Of a DNA stretch of 64,000 bases, positions 44,983 to 55,924 are shown one piece after another. The DNA lies in assembly GCA_023014485.1 (NCBI GenBank), contig JAJOZX010001568.1, forward strand, positions 684,501 to 748,500, read 5' to 3'. This stretch comes from Bathynomus jamesi (Eukaryota > Arthropoda > Malacostraca > Isopoda > Cirolanidae). Made by a program: the position numbers and the translations under genes. Under the pieces are notes generated by a model. That model saw only the letters and a list, made by a program, of their open reading frames with translations. It searched no databases and was not told where the DNA came from. Position 1 is the stretch's first letter. Each line of letters begins with the position of its first letter.

Positions 44983-47900
44983 TAACTACATGTATGAACA
45001 TTACAACCTTTATATATTTGACAAATTCAGATGTATGCATATCAATTTATATAATGAAGATCAATACAGTTATGATTATATATACGGTATTTACCAAATT
45101 CATATGTAATGTACATGTACATCTATAGGCCTACAGTTGATTAAAAAAAGTTATAACAATTTATTTTATTTGTTTTTCAGAGGGTCTGTCACGAAAAGGG
45201 AGATCTTCAAAGGCTGAAACAAAATTTGAAATGGCATCAACATCCCTGAAGAGAAAGCTAGAAACTTCATATGACACAAGTTTTACACAAGAAAGTGAAG
45301 AAAAGCAATCTAAAATGGATGACAATAATTTGTGAGTACTGTATATATATCTGTAGTACCTTCATTAAAGTATACTAAGCCTATATATAGATCATATGTT
45401 TGCATATAAATTTACTCAAACATGTATATCATTTTCGCAGGCATGCAGGAGTGATGCAAGCACTCAAGAATGCCTTCAGTGAGACGACTGACTACAAGAG
45501 GAAGATTCAAATACTAACACTCTCACCATACACCATTCACAGAACAGCATCTTTCTTCAATGCATCTACAAGAATGGTTTCAACCAGCCGCAAAATAAAG
45601 AAAGAACATGGCATATTACCAGAAGTTCCACATATTAGCAAAGGTCGGGTTATAACAAAGAAAGAGAAGGAAGCAGTGTGCACTTTCTATGAATCAGATG
45701 AAATAAGCAGAATATGTCCAGGCAAGAAGGATTGTCTATCAATTAGGAATCATGAAGGAGAGAAGCAACTACAGCAGAAACGATTGGTGCTTGGTAATTT
45801 ACGTGAGATTTTCGCTGTTTTCAAGGCAAATGACACTAATCCAAAAATAGGTTTCTCATCATTTGCTGCATTGAGACCCAAGTGGTGTGTCTTGGCAGGA
45901 GCTGGAGGAACACACCTGTGTGTGTGACCTACCACCAAAATCCCAAACTTCAGCTATCAGCTTTGGGGGAAAAACAACTATCATATAAAGACCTCATTCT
46001 CTATGCAGTTTGTGACAGTGAAAAGGAAGAGTGTATGCTACAAAAATGTGCATTGTGTCCAGGAGAAGGTGTTATTGCATTCCTTGAAGGATTGGAATCT
46101 GTTCAGGATGCAGTCGGCACCATAATTACATACAAGCAGTGGACTTCCACGGATCGGACAACCCTTATTAACATCGGTGAATCCCTTGAAAACTTCATTA
46201 AGTCTTTGGCAACTAGAATTTGTGCACTAACAAGACACACTTATGTGGCTGATGCACAAGCAAGTTTCCTAAAAAAACTGAAAGCTAATCTGATGGTCAC
46301 TGAAGGTATTCTCCTAGGAGACTTCTCTGAAAACTACTCATTTATTGTACAAGATGCTGCACAAGGTTACCATTGGGAAAATAGTCAGGCAACAGTTCAT
46401 CCATTTGTGTTCTACTATAAAGTAAATGAAAATGATGTTGAAATTAAAGTTAAAGTTGTTGTTTCATTTCTGATGACATGAAACATAGTACAAACCTTGT
46501 CTTTGCGTTCTTAAAGCAACTGATCCCCATGATAAAAGAAGAGAGCTCAGGCCTGCGGAAGATTCATTACTTTACTGATGGTTGCGGAGGGCAGTATAAG
46601 AATAAATATAACTTCACCAATTTGTGTCACCACAAAGAGGACTTTGGACTGGATGCTGAATGGCACTTTTTTGCAACTTCACATGGCAAAAGTGCTTGTG
46701 ATGGAGTCGGAGGCACAGCAAAAAGAATGACGGCTCGTGCCAGTCTTCAATGTACATTTAAAGACCAAATTCTGACACCACTTGACATGATGAAATTTCT
46801 GGATGAGAAAGATACCAGCACAAAATTTGTATTCTTATCGAAACAAAATGTCCAGCAGACAACTGAATTCCTGGAAAATAGATATAAAAATTCTGTAACC
46901 ATCCCAGGTACTCGTAGATTTCATAGATTTGTGCCTATTAGTCATACCCAGTTGGAGGTTGGTGAGATTTCCTCAGGTCCTACAAAAATTATGACAGTTG
47001 TGCATCCATCGTTTAAAGATAATTTACATGAGCAAAAGCACATTTCAACTGAAGATATACAAGTTGGGGTATATGTAGCTTGTAACTATGATAATAAAAT
47101 TTGGTTTGGATTAGTGGTTGAAGTATCAGAAGAATTTAGTGATTATAAGGTCAATTTTATGTCTCCACATGGAAGACATTCTAAACATAGTTTCCCTTCT
47201 CATCCTGACTCATGTTGGATGTTATCATCTGATATTATCCAGACAATGACTGCTCCATCATTGACAGCAGGTTCAAGAATAATTCAGTATGCCTTTGATG
47301 ATCATGAGATGCTAACAGCTGAGGGTAATCATGCAGACCTGTTTGCCACAGTTTCCTGTTCTTGAGTCGAAAGTGTACAGAGCTCTAGTTTAATATGTAT
47401 CTATAGAATACAGGTCTACATAATATGATACTCCTTTTTTACTCCTATTTTATATGATACTCCTATATATATATGTTTGTATTAATGTATTATTAATAAA
47501 AGTAATTATAAAAAAAAGTAAAATATTTCTAAGGGTGGAAAGGTGTGGTTGTAGGGGTGGAGGAGACCACAATAAAATAGAGATCTATATCATAGTTATA
47601 CCTATGGTACCTAGCTTATATCTAAGTGATTTTGTATCACGTTTCTAATAATATTATTTTTGCTTAAGTAGTTTAAATAATGAATATCTCTAGATTTTAA
47701 CAGTACATATATGCATATACGGTACATATGGCGATTTTGCCAGAAATTTGAAAAATAGCCAATTTGAAAAATTCTTTAAGACAGTATATAGTTGGTGAAT
47801 AAGATACATTTTTATTGTTTATATTAAAAGTGCAATGATGGAACTTCATTTTGTGTAAAGAAATGTTTCCCCAAAATGTGTGAACTTCAAGGTCAAAAGG

Positions 47901-48306
47901 TCAATTCGTTCCTTGAAAAAGGGTGAACATTTTTATTTGTTCTCCTATTGCTGATTTCGTTGCGTTTTTGGATTCTACAGCTCATTCTGAGTCCAAAAAC
48001 ATATAGTTTCATATGGTTACGATAATTAGTGAATGTGTGAGGTGCATCCAAAGATGCCGACCTTGAGCTATTTTGACCGTAACCTTGATTTTTCTGACCT
48101 TCAAACTCGTGAAGTAATGGTTGTAGAAAGCTGAAACTTTCACAGCTGGCTTTCTTGCACAAACTTACCTTATACACCAAAAATAAGCAAGATCTGAGAT
48201 GGCCGGGTATCAAAATGAAAATTTTTTGCTTCACCTGTGCTGAACCCTCCATTATTGTCCATATATATCAAATGGAGTCAAATATTTATTAATTAAAAAA
48301 TTTCAG

Positions 48307-48453
48307 ATGGTTTGGGTTCCTCAAGAAAAGAAGCAAAAGCTATTCAAACAATAGAAAAAGCACATCGTTCTTTAAAACGAAAGCTAGAAACAAGTTAGAA
48401 ATGGAGATCCCAAGCCCATCAAAAGCTACAAAGTTGGATCATGAAACTCAAAG
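48307..48453 (+). pseudogene. Copy B transposase gene, exon 2 remnant
   Basis: Follows a TTTCAG acceptor. Reads HGLGSSRKEAKAIQ ... SLKRKLETS, homologous to copy A exon 2 (KGLSRKGRSSK ... SLKRKLETS), then an in-frame stop. Ends at a GTACGG donor. Confidence 0.7.
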
Positions 48454-48641
48454 GTACGGTATGAATTTTAAAATGATACGCTATTATTGAGTAGGTAGGA
48501 ATATACCTAACCTAAAACTGAAGCATAAAAACAAAATGTAGGTATTCACCTTTGATAGTAGAAACTAGAAGCACAACTCTCTAAAGATTGGAGATCAATA
48601 GGTTTTGTTTATAGCTATATACATTCGTGAATTTGTTTCAG

Positions 48642-49660
48642 GTCAATGATTCATCTCATGAATGAACTGGTTGAAGCTTTCCATTCTACTGACAGTAATG
48701 AGAGGAAACTCAAAATAGCTATTGACATTATCTCCATTTACCATATCAAAAACTATAAACCTATTTCAGACAACTGAATATTTAGTCAAGAAAAGCAGAA
48801 ATATAAAACAAAGATTGGAATTATTCCTGAAATTGAACCCATGTCAAAAGGAAAAGTAATAACTAAAGGTACTAAAGATTCTTTTCTAAAATTTTTCAAA
48901 TCAGATGAAATTAGTCATTTGTGCCCAGGTACAAAAGACTGCCTGAGTATCAGAAATGAAAGTGGGTATAAAGAATCTGTGCAGAAAAGACTGGTGTTAA
49001 TGAATCTGAAAGAAGCTTTTAGTCTCTATACCGTAAAAATAATCCAGATAGTCCCCAAATTGGCTTCTCTAGTTTTGCCAGCCTTCGACCAAGACATTGT
49101 GTTTTAGCTGGAGCTGCTGGTACCCATTCTGTGTGTGTATGTACATACCACCAGAATGCCAAAATACAATTCTCAGCTTTGGGTGTCAAAGGGTTGGAAT
49201 ACACAACTCTTATGGAGAAAGCAGTGTGTGATCAGGGCCGTAACTAGGGTTTAGAAATTAGTGAGGTCCAGATTTTTTTCGAGCGCGGCGGGACGAGCAA
49301 AATTCAGACCAAAATGACATCTACAAACACAACCCAAGCTATACACTACCTAAACACAAAACACAAAACGCTCGACGCTCCCTCTTTTCAAAAGAAAAGC
49401 GGTAATATGCATTTCATACACGGAGAATGATTCAGTCTCTTTTTTTTTTTTTTTTTAGGAAATAATTACCGAGGTCCGGACCTCGGTGACCTCATAGGTA
49501 GTTACGGCCATGTGTGTGATGTCAACAACAGGAATTGCATGATGCAAATATGTAATCTCTGTCCAAAAGAACAAGGTACTAAGAATTTTTTGCTCACTTT
49601 TCAAAGTGTTAACGATCCTGAATGTGATGTGGTAGAAAGTTTTAAAAGCTGGTTTTCAAT
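48642..49660 (+). pseudogene. Copy B transposase gene, exon 3 remnant
   Basis: Parallels copy A exon 3. IIPEIEPMSKGKVITKGTKD, HLCPGTKDCLSIRNESG and QKRLVLMNLKEAF are followed by a frameshift near 49030, then FASLRPRHCVLAGAAGTHS. A hAT MITE (49233-49512) splits the next block, which resumes CDVNNRNCMMQICNLCPKEQ. The frame is lost after VVESFKSW near 49655 and the catalytic region is missing. Internal stops mark it as older than copy A. Confidence 0.75.
49233..49512. mobile_element. hAT MITE with perfect 8-bp target duplication
   Basis: The ends are CAGGGCCGTAACTAGG and CTAGTT-like / GTTACGGCCATG. Target duplication TGTGTGAT lies at 49225-49232 and 49513-49520. Conceptual removal with one duplication copy restores the AVCDVNN reading of copy B. 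280 bp, non-coding, with a T-rich tract near its right end. Confidence 0.92.
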
Positions 49661-50005
49661 GTTTTTCAATGTGCTTAAGGTATTTTTTTTAATTTTGGAT
49701 AACGTTAGGGGTTAGGTTAGGTTTGCTTAGGTTGTTTTAGGTTCGGCCAATTTTGAAGGTGAAATTTATGTTTTCTTATCTTTGGAAACCACTCATTTTT
49801 GTAATTCTCCCCACCCAAAAACTCCGTTTCCACTGGGGGTCTCCCAGGTAAAAAAAGAAAGTAAAAAAGGGTAAAAAAAGGGTAGAAAGTTTTAAAAGCT
49901 TTAAGCTTCAATAACTCTAACAAATCATTTGCGATAGAAATGAGTATCATTTTTTAATTCAGCACATTGAAAAACATTGAAAACCAGCTTTTAAAACTTT
50001 CTACC
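49631..50005. repeat. Inverted duplication of a copy-B coding piece
   Basis: The 45-bp arms GGTAGAAAGTTTTAAAAGCT... (49631) and its complement ending CTTTCTACC (50005) enclose about 280 bp of unrelated AT-rich sequence. The left arm is part of the copy-B reading frame, so the right arm is an inverted copy of it. Confidence 0.7.
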
Positions 50006-50339
50006 AGAGACCAGTGTAATAGTAAATATTTACCCTCTGCCCTAACTATGGACTTGTATCTGGATTAGCCTAAGTTAGCCTCCAATAAAAATGCCTAGCC
50101 TGCCTTATGGATGTTCAATTTACAGCAAATCGAAAAGTCTGGCAGAAACTTACCAGATCTAGCCTAGTGTGTCAATTTTCAAGCAAAATGTTAGTTTCAG
50201 ATCTGGTCATCTGAAACTAGGCATAATGCTTTACTTGGCAATCCTTCAGAATCCAGCCATGTATTAGTTTTTAAAAATAAATTGTTATTTGATGAATGAT
50301 TATTGCTTTTAATGCATTAAATTAATTATTTTTTGAATA

Positions 50340-50594
50340 ATTGTAAATTAAACATGGTGGGCAGACCTATAATTGAATGCCTGGTTAGGTCAACTGTACA
50401 CCCTTGATGATTGGTTAGGTTAATTGAATGCCTGGTTAGGTCAACTGTACACCCTTGATGATTGGTTAGGTTAATTGAATGCTTGGTTAGGTCAACTGTA
50501 CACCCTTGATGATTGGTTAGGTTGTCATGATATTTTTGTTTAAACTAACGAAAATATCATGACTTAACCTAACCAATCATCAAGGGTGTACAAT
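50340..50594. repeat. Left part of an inverted minisatellite array
   Basis: Units containing GGTTAGGTCAACTGTACACC and TTGATGATTGGTTAGG repeat three times. They then reverse orientation around a palindrome at about 50516-50580 (CATGATATTTTTG ... CGAAAATATCATG). The same units in the reversed orientation continue after the inserted transposon at 53925-54010. Confidence 0.7.
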
Positions 50595-53500
50595 AGGGTG
50601 TGACAGTTGCCCCAACTTTGTCCTACAATGCTGTTCAAAATTTTGGTGTTGCATATTGACATAAAAAATACCCACGTGCAATTTTTTGAAGATTCATGCA
50701 TATTCGAGTGAGCACCAGCAATTTGAAAAATAGCGATTTTGCTTATACGGCATACGCGCCTATATATGAGATTACACAACCATCATAAGGGATATTAACA
50801 CAAATCATTTGCCTGTCTTAATTAAAAGCTGTTATCACTAACACAAAAAAGTTAATCATTCTTATTCTCTCATGGTACATTAAGGGGTTTTATCATATAT
50901 TCACAAGGTATTATTTCTCTAGAGCAAGAAACCATGATTTCTGTTCGGAAACAGATGATCGTTTGCGCTGATTAGGAACGCGGCGTCTGTCATTTTCAAC
51001 TACTCGAAGGACTTCTTGAAAGCGCTCCTCATCCCTGGCAACATTAAGAAAGTCATGGCAAAGTTTTACACCACGCTCTGCAGCCTCATTGACGACCTGA
51101 AGCTTGTCCACAACCCGTTTCATGTTCAGGTAGTCGTCATGATCCGCCAATTCACTGGCTGGACTGTGGAGAAACTGATAGGGCATGCCTAAAATGGTGA
51201 AGAACCGGCTTGAGTCAGGCCCAATTAGGTCCACCAGGGCAGTGCCACTTTCTGGGACAAGGGGAAGATATGGCTTTCCATAGCCCCCATGATTGAGCCC
51301 CACTCTCTTAGTAACTTCAATGCCTTCATGGCAAAGAAGGGCCTTCCTCATCTCCTCTTTTGTCCTTTCTTGTACTTGGGACGAGAACAAAGCCAGTGGG
51401 GCCAACTCCTCAGTTAGGTACCAAGTGTGTCTACCGAGTGCCACACGTGCTTTGTCAACTATTGTGGCGTCATATGGGGCAAATTCAGCCAAGGTTTCGA
51501 CCAAATTCAAGTCATTCAGTGGCGCACTTGCTGGAATGGGGCAAACAATCCACCATGGGACATAAACAGCGACTGTGAACACAGCAAACCGTTCTAACTT
51601 GCTGATTTGACTTTGTCACAACCTCGGCTTTGGGAAACTGCTCTTTGATCTGGCCTGACAAAAGAACAATCTTGAGGGTATAGAGCAGTTTAGCCATCCA
51701 CCTTGCTTTGTGAAGTGCGCCGGGGTAGACCATTGTGAAGTTCACTGGCTCGGATCCTTTAGTTACAAGCAGCAGACAAAGCTCTACCAGCTCCTTGTAG
51801 TCGCCACGTGTAAATGGTTGGGCTAGAGATTCACGGAAGAAGTCAGCCATCTCCTGCTGGCGCTCCTCAAACACTCCAGGCATTGCGCGGTAGTAGTATT
51901 TCTTTTTTTCATTGTACGCCAGTTGAGAGACATAATGGTTCTTGAACCTAGAAATGCAATTATTGGGATTATTGTATTTCGTACTAATCTATAATATTGT
52001 TTTAAAGGTATTAAGATTGATATGATCGATCATTTGCTTGGTGTTAGTATATCTTATAAGTCTAATAAAAGAAATTCCACTAAATTTGTTCATTAGATAA
52101 TAATATTCCTTGTTATTTTGTAAAGCTTATGACTCACCTCTGGAAAACCATTATGTTTGGACTTGAAGAGCCCTCCACTTTCAAGCAATCCCAGCAAACA
52201 CCTAGGAAGACTTCGCCCACATGCCTGCGACAGGCGCACCAGAATACGGCACGCTCTAATTCCTTTTGGAGGGAGACGCAAGCAGCTGTTTTTTGTCCTG
52301 AAAAAAAAATGTAATTGTAGTTTAAGGCCACCATTTCAGGCACGTGCTTTTTGCAGATTTCTGTTAAATCATTCACTGTATTTTGGTATTAATGTCGTGA
52401 TAAATTCACGCTGATGTTTGAAATAGGTTTACCTGTATTGGATGAAGTTGTGTCGAAAACCATACCAATGACATTCTGTTCACACTCCCAATCGACCAGA
52501 AGTTGTTTGGTTGCTGTTGATATCAAGTCTCCTTGAACCAGGCCAGCTTTTTGAGTCAAATGCGGAAGAGGTGGGACTCTAAGAAGCTTTGTGCCATTGA
52601 CACCAAACACAAGAATGGGCAGGGGGTCATCAGTGCCTTTGGAATCTAGCGTGTCCATAAGTTTACCATCCCAGTGCACCAGTACTTTGTCTGATGGTTG
52701 CCATTCATCCATGATTTTTAAACTTATTTCTGACACGATGGAAGCTCGGTATCGGTGGGCCGTCCTTGCATTTAGACTCAGCTTTGATGTATCTCCACCA
52801 CATGCAGATACAAGGGAGTACACAATTGCACTCAGCTGGGTCGGCGAGATGTTGTTTCGAACATGGCATGAAACAAGTTCTGCCGACTTCAGAATATCAT
52901 GGGGCACAAAAATTGAAACTCCCTCTTTCACTGTTCTCCGATGTTTTCTCTTTGGTTCAGCAGTGCTGGCCTCATCAATGTCATCGTCCTCATCAGAGCT
53001 AATAGGTGAATCAATATCAGCCTGTACATTCTCAGCATGATCACATTGCTCTCTCTCTTCTCGCATCTGCCTTTTCTGTCGCTTCTGAACCTTTTCTGTG
53101 AGTACTTTGTTTACCCCAGAGTAGGTAGCTACTCTGTCACTTAGCATGCTTTTCATAGAGAGTATGTCAGTATCAATGGCATCTTGTTCGACCTGAGTTT
53201 TCCCCTTTTTCGCAGCCGCCATGTCTTTCACCACTGTGTTCTTATAAAATTTCATCGTCAGGCTCAATTCTGATTTAAACTTCATAATTCCAGGATCATC
53301 AGCCCGTCTTCTATCCTCATTCTTTTTCATAAGCATCATGTAGCCTTTGTCATAGTAAGTTTTAATCACTCGGCCAATATTGTTCCTGCCTGTAATGGTC
53401 GGGACATTCGCCTTCTGGTAATGCAAAAGCACATTGTCAATGGTGGCAGATAAAGCCTGGTCCCAATGCATATCCCGAAGGTTTGCTAACAGACATAGTA

Positions 53501-53924
53501 AGACCTGCCTATTAGTTGGCAGTTTGCAGCCCTTTATTTCCTTTTCTTCTCAGGGTATGGTGCCCAATAGCATTCTGACATACTCATCATCTTGCCGTGT
53601 ATCCATGATTAAATTCTCTCTTCACAACATCAAATCACTGTCAAGGGAAAAGAAAAGAGCATCATTAAAATTAAGTGGAAAATTTGTGGGTCAGCGTTCC
53701 AGACCCGGAAATGAAAATCTGATAAAATGTGCTATTTTCACACTTATTTATGAAGTTCATAAGCTGAAATAGCAATACTTGCTGGTACGATGGTGCTAGC
53801 TCAAACATGCACCGATCTCCAAGAAAATTTACAGGGGTGTTTCCTAGATAAATACACAACACTAAAACTTTGAACAGCATTGTAGGACCATTTTTTGATT
53901 TTTGGAGGGCAACGGTCACACCCT
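50595..53924 (-). mobile_element. 3.3-kb DNA transposon, AGGGTGTGAC ends
   Basis: The terminal inverted repeats AGGGTGTGAC(A/C)GTTGCCC and CCTACAATGCTGTTCAAA extend about 65 bp. TGTACAAT occurs at both flanks (two bases further out on the right), so a 6-8-bp target duplication is likely. It is inserted in the inverted minisatellite. Cargo is the gene at 50911-53471. Confidence 0.8.
50911..53471 (-). pseudogene. Putative transposase gene of the 50.6-53.9 kb element
   Basis: Large minus-strand pieces probably form one spliced gene. 53471-52389 (360 residues) holds MHWDQALSATIDNVLLHY, an acidic linker (SSDEDDDIDE), then the putative catalytic start VLVHWDGKLMD and GMVFDTTSSNTG. 52376-52093 has FWCACRRHVGEVFLGVCWDC. 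51883-51512 has GDYKELVELCLLL and ALHKARWMAKLLYTLKIVLL. 51582-50911 ends the protein. A GT donor after SSNTG and an intron-like T-rich stretch near 52310 suggest splicing. A frame break near 51600 may be a mutation or an exon junction. The order of motifs parallels the 40.9-42.6 kb gene. Whether it is intact could not be settled, and no family name can be given. Confidence 0.6.
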
Positions 53925-54264
53925 AGTGTACAATGTACAGTTGACCTAACTGGGCATTCAATTAACCTAACCAGGCATTCAATTATAGGTCTGCCCACCA
54001 TGTTTAGGTAATTATTCGTTTTTACACCCAGTCTATTTTTATGATGAGAAACTTTTCTGGTCAATTTTGAGGTGTTTTGCACAAATCTGCCATCCATTTC
54101 CTGTGCAAATGCGTAGTTTTTGAGATATTGTCGTCTTGAAAACTACGCATTTGCACAGGAAATGGATGGCCATTTCGTACAAAACACCAAAATTAACCAG
54201 AAAAGTTTGCTCTCATCATTTTCATTTAAACTAATGAAATATCATAACTTAACCTAACCAATCA
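53925..54264. repeat. Right part of the inverted array and a 70-bp hairpin
   Basis: 53938-54005 repeats, in opposite orientation, the unit of 50353-50420 (CTGCCCACCATGTTT against AACATGGTGGGCAG). A hairpin follows at about 54049-54216 with arms around GGAAATGGATGGC / GCCATCCATTTCC and AAAACTACGCATTTGC. Then AACCTAACCAATCATCAAGG leads into the 21-bp minisatellite. Confidence 0.7.
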
Positions 54265-54795
54265 TCAAGGGTGTATAGTTGACCTAACCGGGCATTCAGT
54301 TGACCTAACCGGGCATTCAGTTGACCTAACCGGGCATTCAGTTGACCTAACCGGGCATTCAGTTGACCTAACCGGGCATTCAGTTGACCTAACCGGGCAT
54401 TCAGTTGACCTAACCGGGCATTCAGTTGACCTAACCGGGCATTCAGTTGACCTAACCGGGCATTCAGTTGACCTAACCGGGCATTCAGTTGACCTAACCG
54501 GGCATTCAGTTGACCTAACCGGGCATTCAGTTGGCCTAACCGGGCATTCAGTTGGCCTAACCGGGCATTCAGTTGACCTAACCGGGCATTCAGTTGACCT
54601 AACCGGGCATTCAGTTGACCTAACCGGGCATTCAGTTGACCTAACCGGGCATTCAGTTGACCTAACCGGGCATTCAATTAAGCTAACCGGGCATTCAATT
54701 AAGCTAACCGGGCATTCAATTAAGCTAACCAGGCATTCAATTAAGCTAACCAGGCATTCAATTAAGCTAACCGGGCATTCAATTAAGCTAACTGG
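54265..54795. repeat. 21-bp minisatellite, about 25 units
   Basis: The unit is CATTCAGTTGACCTAACCGGG; the last six or so units read CATTCAATTAAGCTAACCGGG. Because 21 is a multiple of three, the minus strand stays open as NARLGQL repeats, but this is not a gene. Homogeneity of the first 18 or so units implies recent expansion. Confidence 0.95.
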
Positions 54796-54799
54796 TTAA

Positions 54800-55312
54800 T
54801 ATTGGTTATTTCACCTAAATATCTTCTGATCTTTTCATATTAGGCACTCACTGTCACATTTCGGGCAAGTTAAGGATGAGAGAATAACACCATAATTGAT
54901 AAAAATATCCAATCCTTTGTCTTCATCTTGGGCACATGATAAATCAAGTTCTCAAAGTCAAAATCATATGAATGGCATGTCATAATTCTATCACAAACAC
55001 CACTAAACTGAATCCAATTTGAAAAAAAAAAAATAGCTTCACTTTTACGCTGTTTAAAGTAAAAGCTTAAATGTAAAATTAAAAATGGTAAAAAGCCATA
55101 AACTATGCAAAATATTGCATAAGAAAACATTCATTTTTATAAAAAATTTGAGATTGCTTCGGAAAAAATCGGTAAAATGTCGATGAATATTGTCTATTTC
55201 TTTATGCTTCATTTTGTAATTTATCTTAATTTAGTCATATCATTCATTGCTGATTGTTTTTTGTTTCAGATATTTTAGGCATTGGTATTTATTTTAAATT
55301 TTAAATTAGAAA
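54800..55312. other. no gene seen between minisatellite and Tigger
   Basis: AT-rich. It may contain the 5' end of the Tigger element, but no complement of the GGCGTAAATCAAGGCACACC word found at its 3' end could be located here. Confidence 0.35.
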
Positions 55313-55369
55313 CATGACCACCAAACACATGTTAAGTCCTACTGAAAACAACCTAAAAAAGTTCAAAAA

Positions 55370-55475
55370 TCTCTAACAATAGAACAAAAAATGGAAGTCA
55401 TACAGCGAATGGAGAAGGGTGAAACTTGGCCCAATGTGTGCTGTGCTTTAAATTTAGCACCATCCACTGTTACAT
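55370..55475 (+). pseudogene. Tigger transposase, N-terminal HTH fragment
   Basis: Reads KSLTIEQKMEVIQRMEKGET and CCALNLAPSTVT, the first helix-turn-helix of CENP-B-type DNA-binding domains. A frameshift near 55365 separates it from the probable start codon at 55313. It is cut off by the retroelement and continues at 61557 with SIMKNAQNTKQSF. Confidence 0.8.
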
Positions 55476-55924
55476 TGTTTTATCTTTTTAGAACATTAAG
55501 CCACAATTCTGACGTTAGATTCTATGGGGCTAGATTTTATGGGGGTTATGGCATTCAAACCTGTATGGGAGAGAAAGGATGAAGGTTAAAACACACAACT
55601 ACCATGATTTGTTAATCAGTGGTCCCTACTACATTCCCCCCTTCGAGCGGCAGAGCCACTCAAAAAGACCAATCCACCAGGGAACCACTCTCGTCCCAAC
55701 AGATCCAAATACCATCCCTAGCAAAATCTCTCCTTCCATTTAGCAATGCCTTACAATAATCTATTTACATTAATTCACAAAAATCCTTAGAATTTCCTTT
55801 CCATTTTACATAGATTCTAACTAGCTAACTTTATTAAACATGGAACTACTGATTTTGAACTGGCAATTCTAAAAAGTTTAAACATAAATAACCCAAACAC
55901 ATTCACATGATAATATTCCGGAAT

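Larger units (their letters stand above)
43195..47365 (+). pseudogene. Copy A transposase gene, three exons, two frameshifts
   Basis: Exon 1 43195-43522 (MGRKVCADPLRKHKKIEKAL, a possible zinc site YICKNC). Exon 2 45181-45331 (SLKRKLETSY). Exon 3 45441-47365. Acceptors and donors are canonical and the phases join. Exon 3 holds ISRICPGKKDCLSIR, RLVLGNLREIF, FAALRPKWCVLAG and C..C..C motifs (LQKCALCPGEG). The putative catalytic blocks are LLGDFSENYSF (Asp), YFTDGCGGQYKNKYNF (Asp) and ATSHGKSACDGVGG. Frameshifts near 45919 and 46472 disable it. AATAAA follows at about 47486. The family is recognisable as a widespread DDE-like repeat protein, but I cannot name its superfamily with confidence. Confidence 0.75.
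39547..48250 (+). mobile_element. 8.7-kb DNA transposon (copy A) with about 540-bp TIRs
   Basis: The left terminal repeat 39547-40639 (excluding a 549-bp insertion at 39775-40323) and right terminal repeat about 47699-48250 are inverted copies. Outermost words are GAGGGGCTCCAGCACAGGTG and, inverted, GGAGGGTTCAGCACAGGTG. The direct repeat ATTATT touches both ends (39541-39546, 48251-48256), a likely 6-bp target duplication. Cargo is a three-exon DDE-like transposase gene (43195-47365). Inside are a hAT element, an unclassified transposon (40640-43115) and a Tc1 (43591-44982). The site is an intron of copy B of the same gene. Confidence 0.8.

Noticed and set aside
54249..54677. 142-residue open frame of NARLGQL repeats
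   Set aside because: It is the translation of a 21-bp minisatellite; a unit length divisible by three keeps it open.
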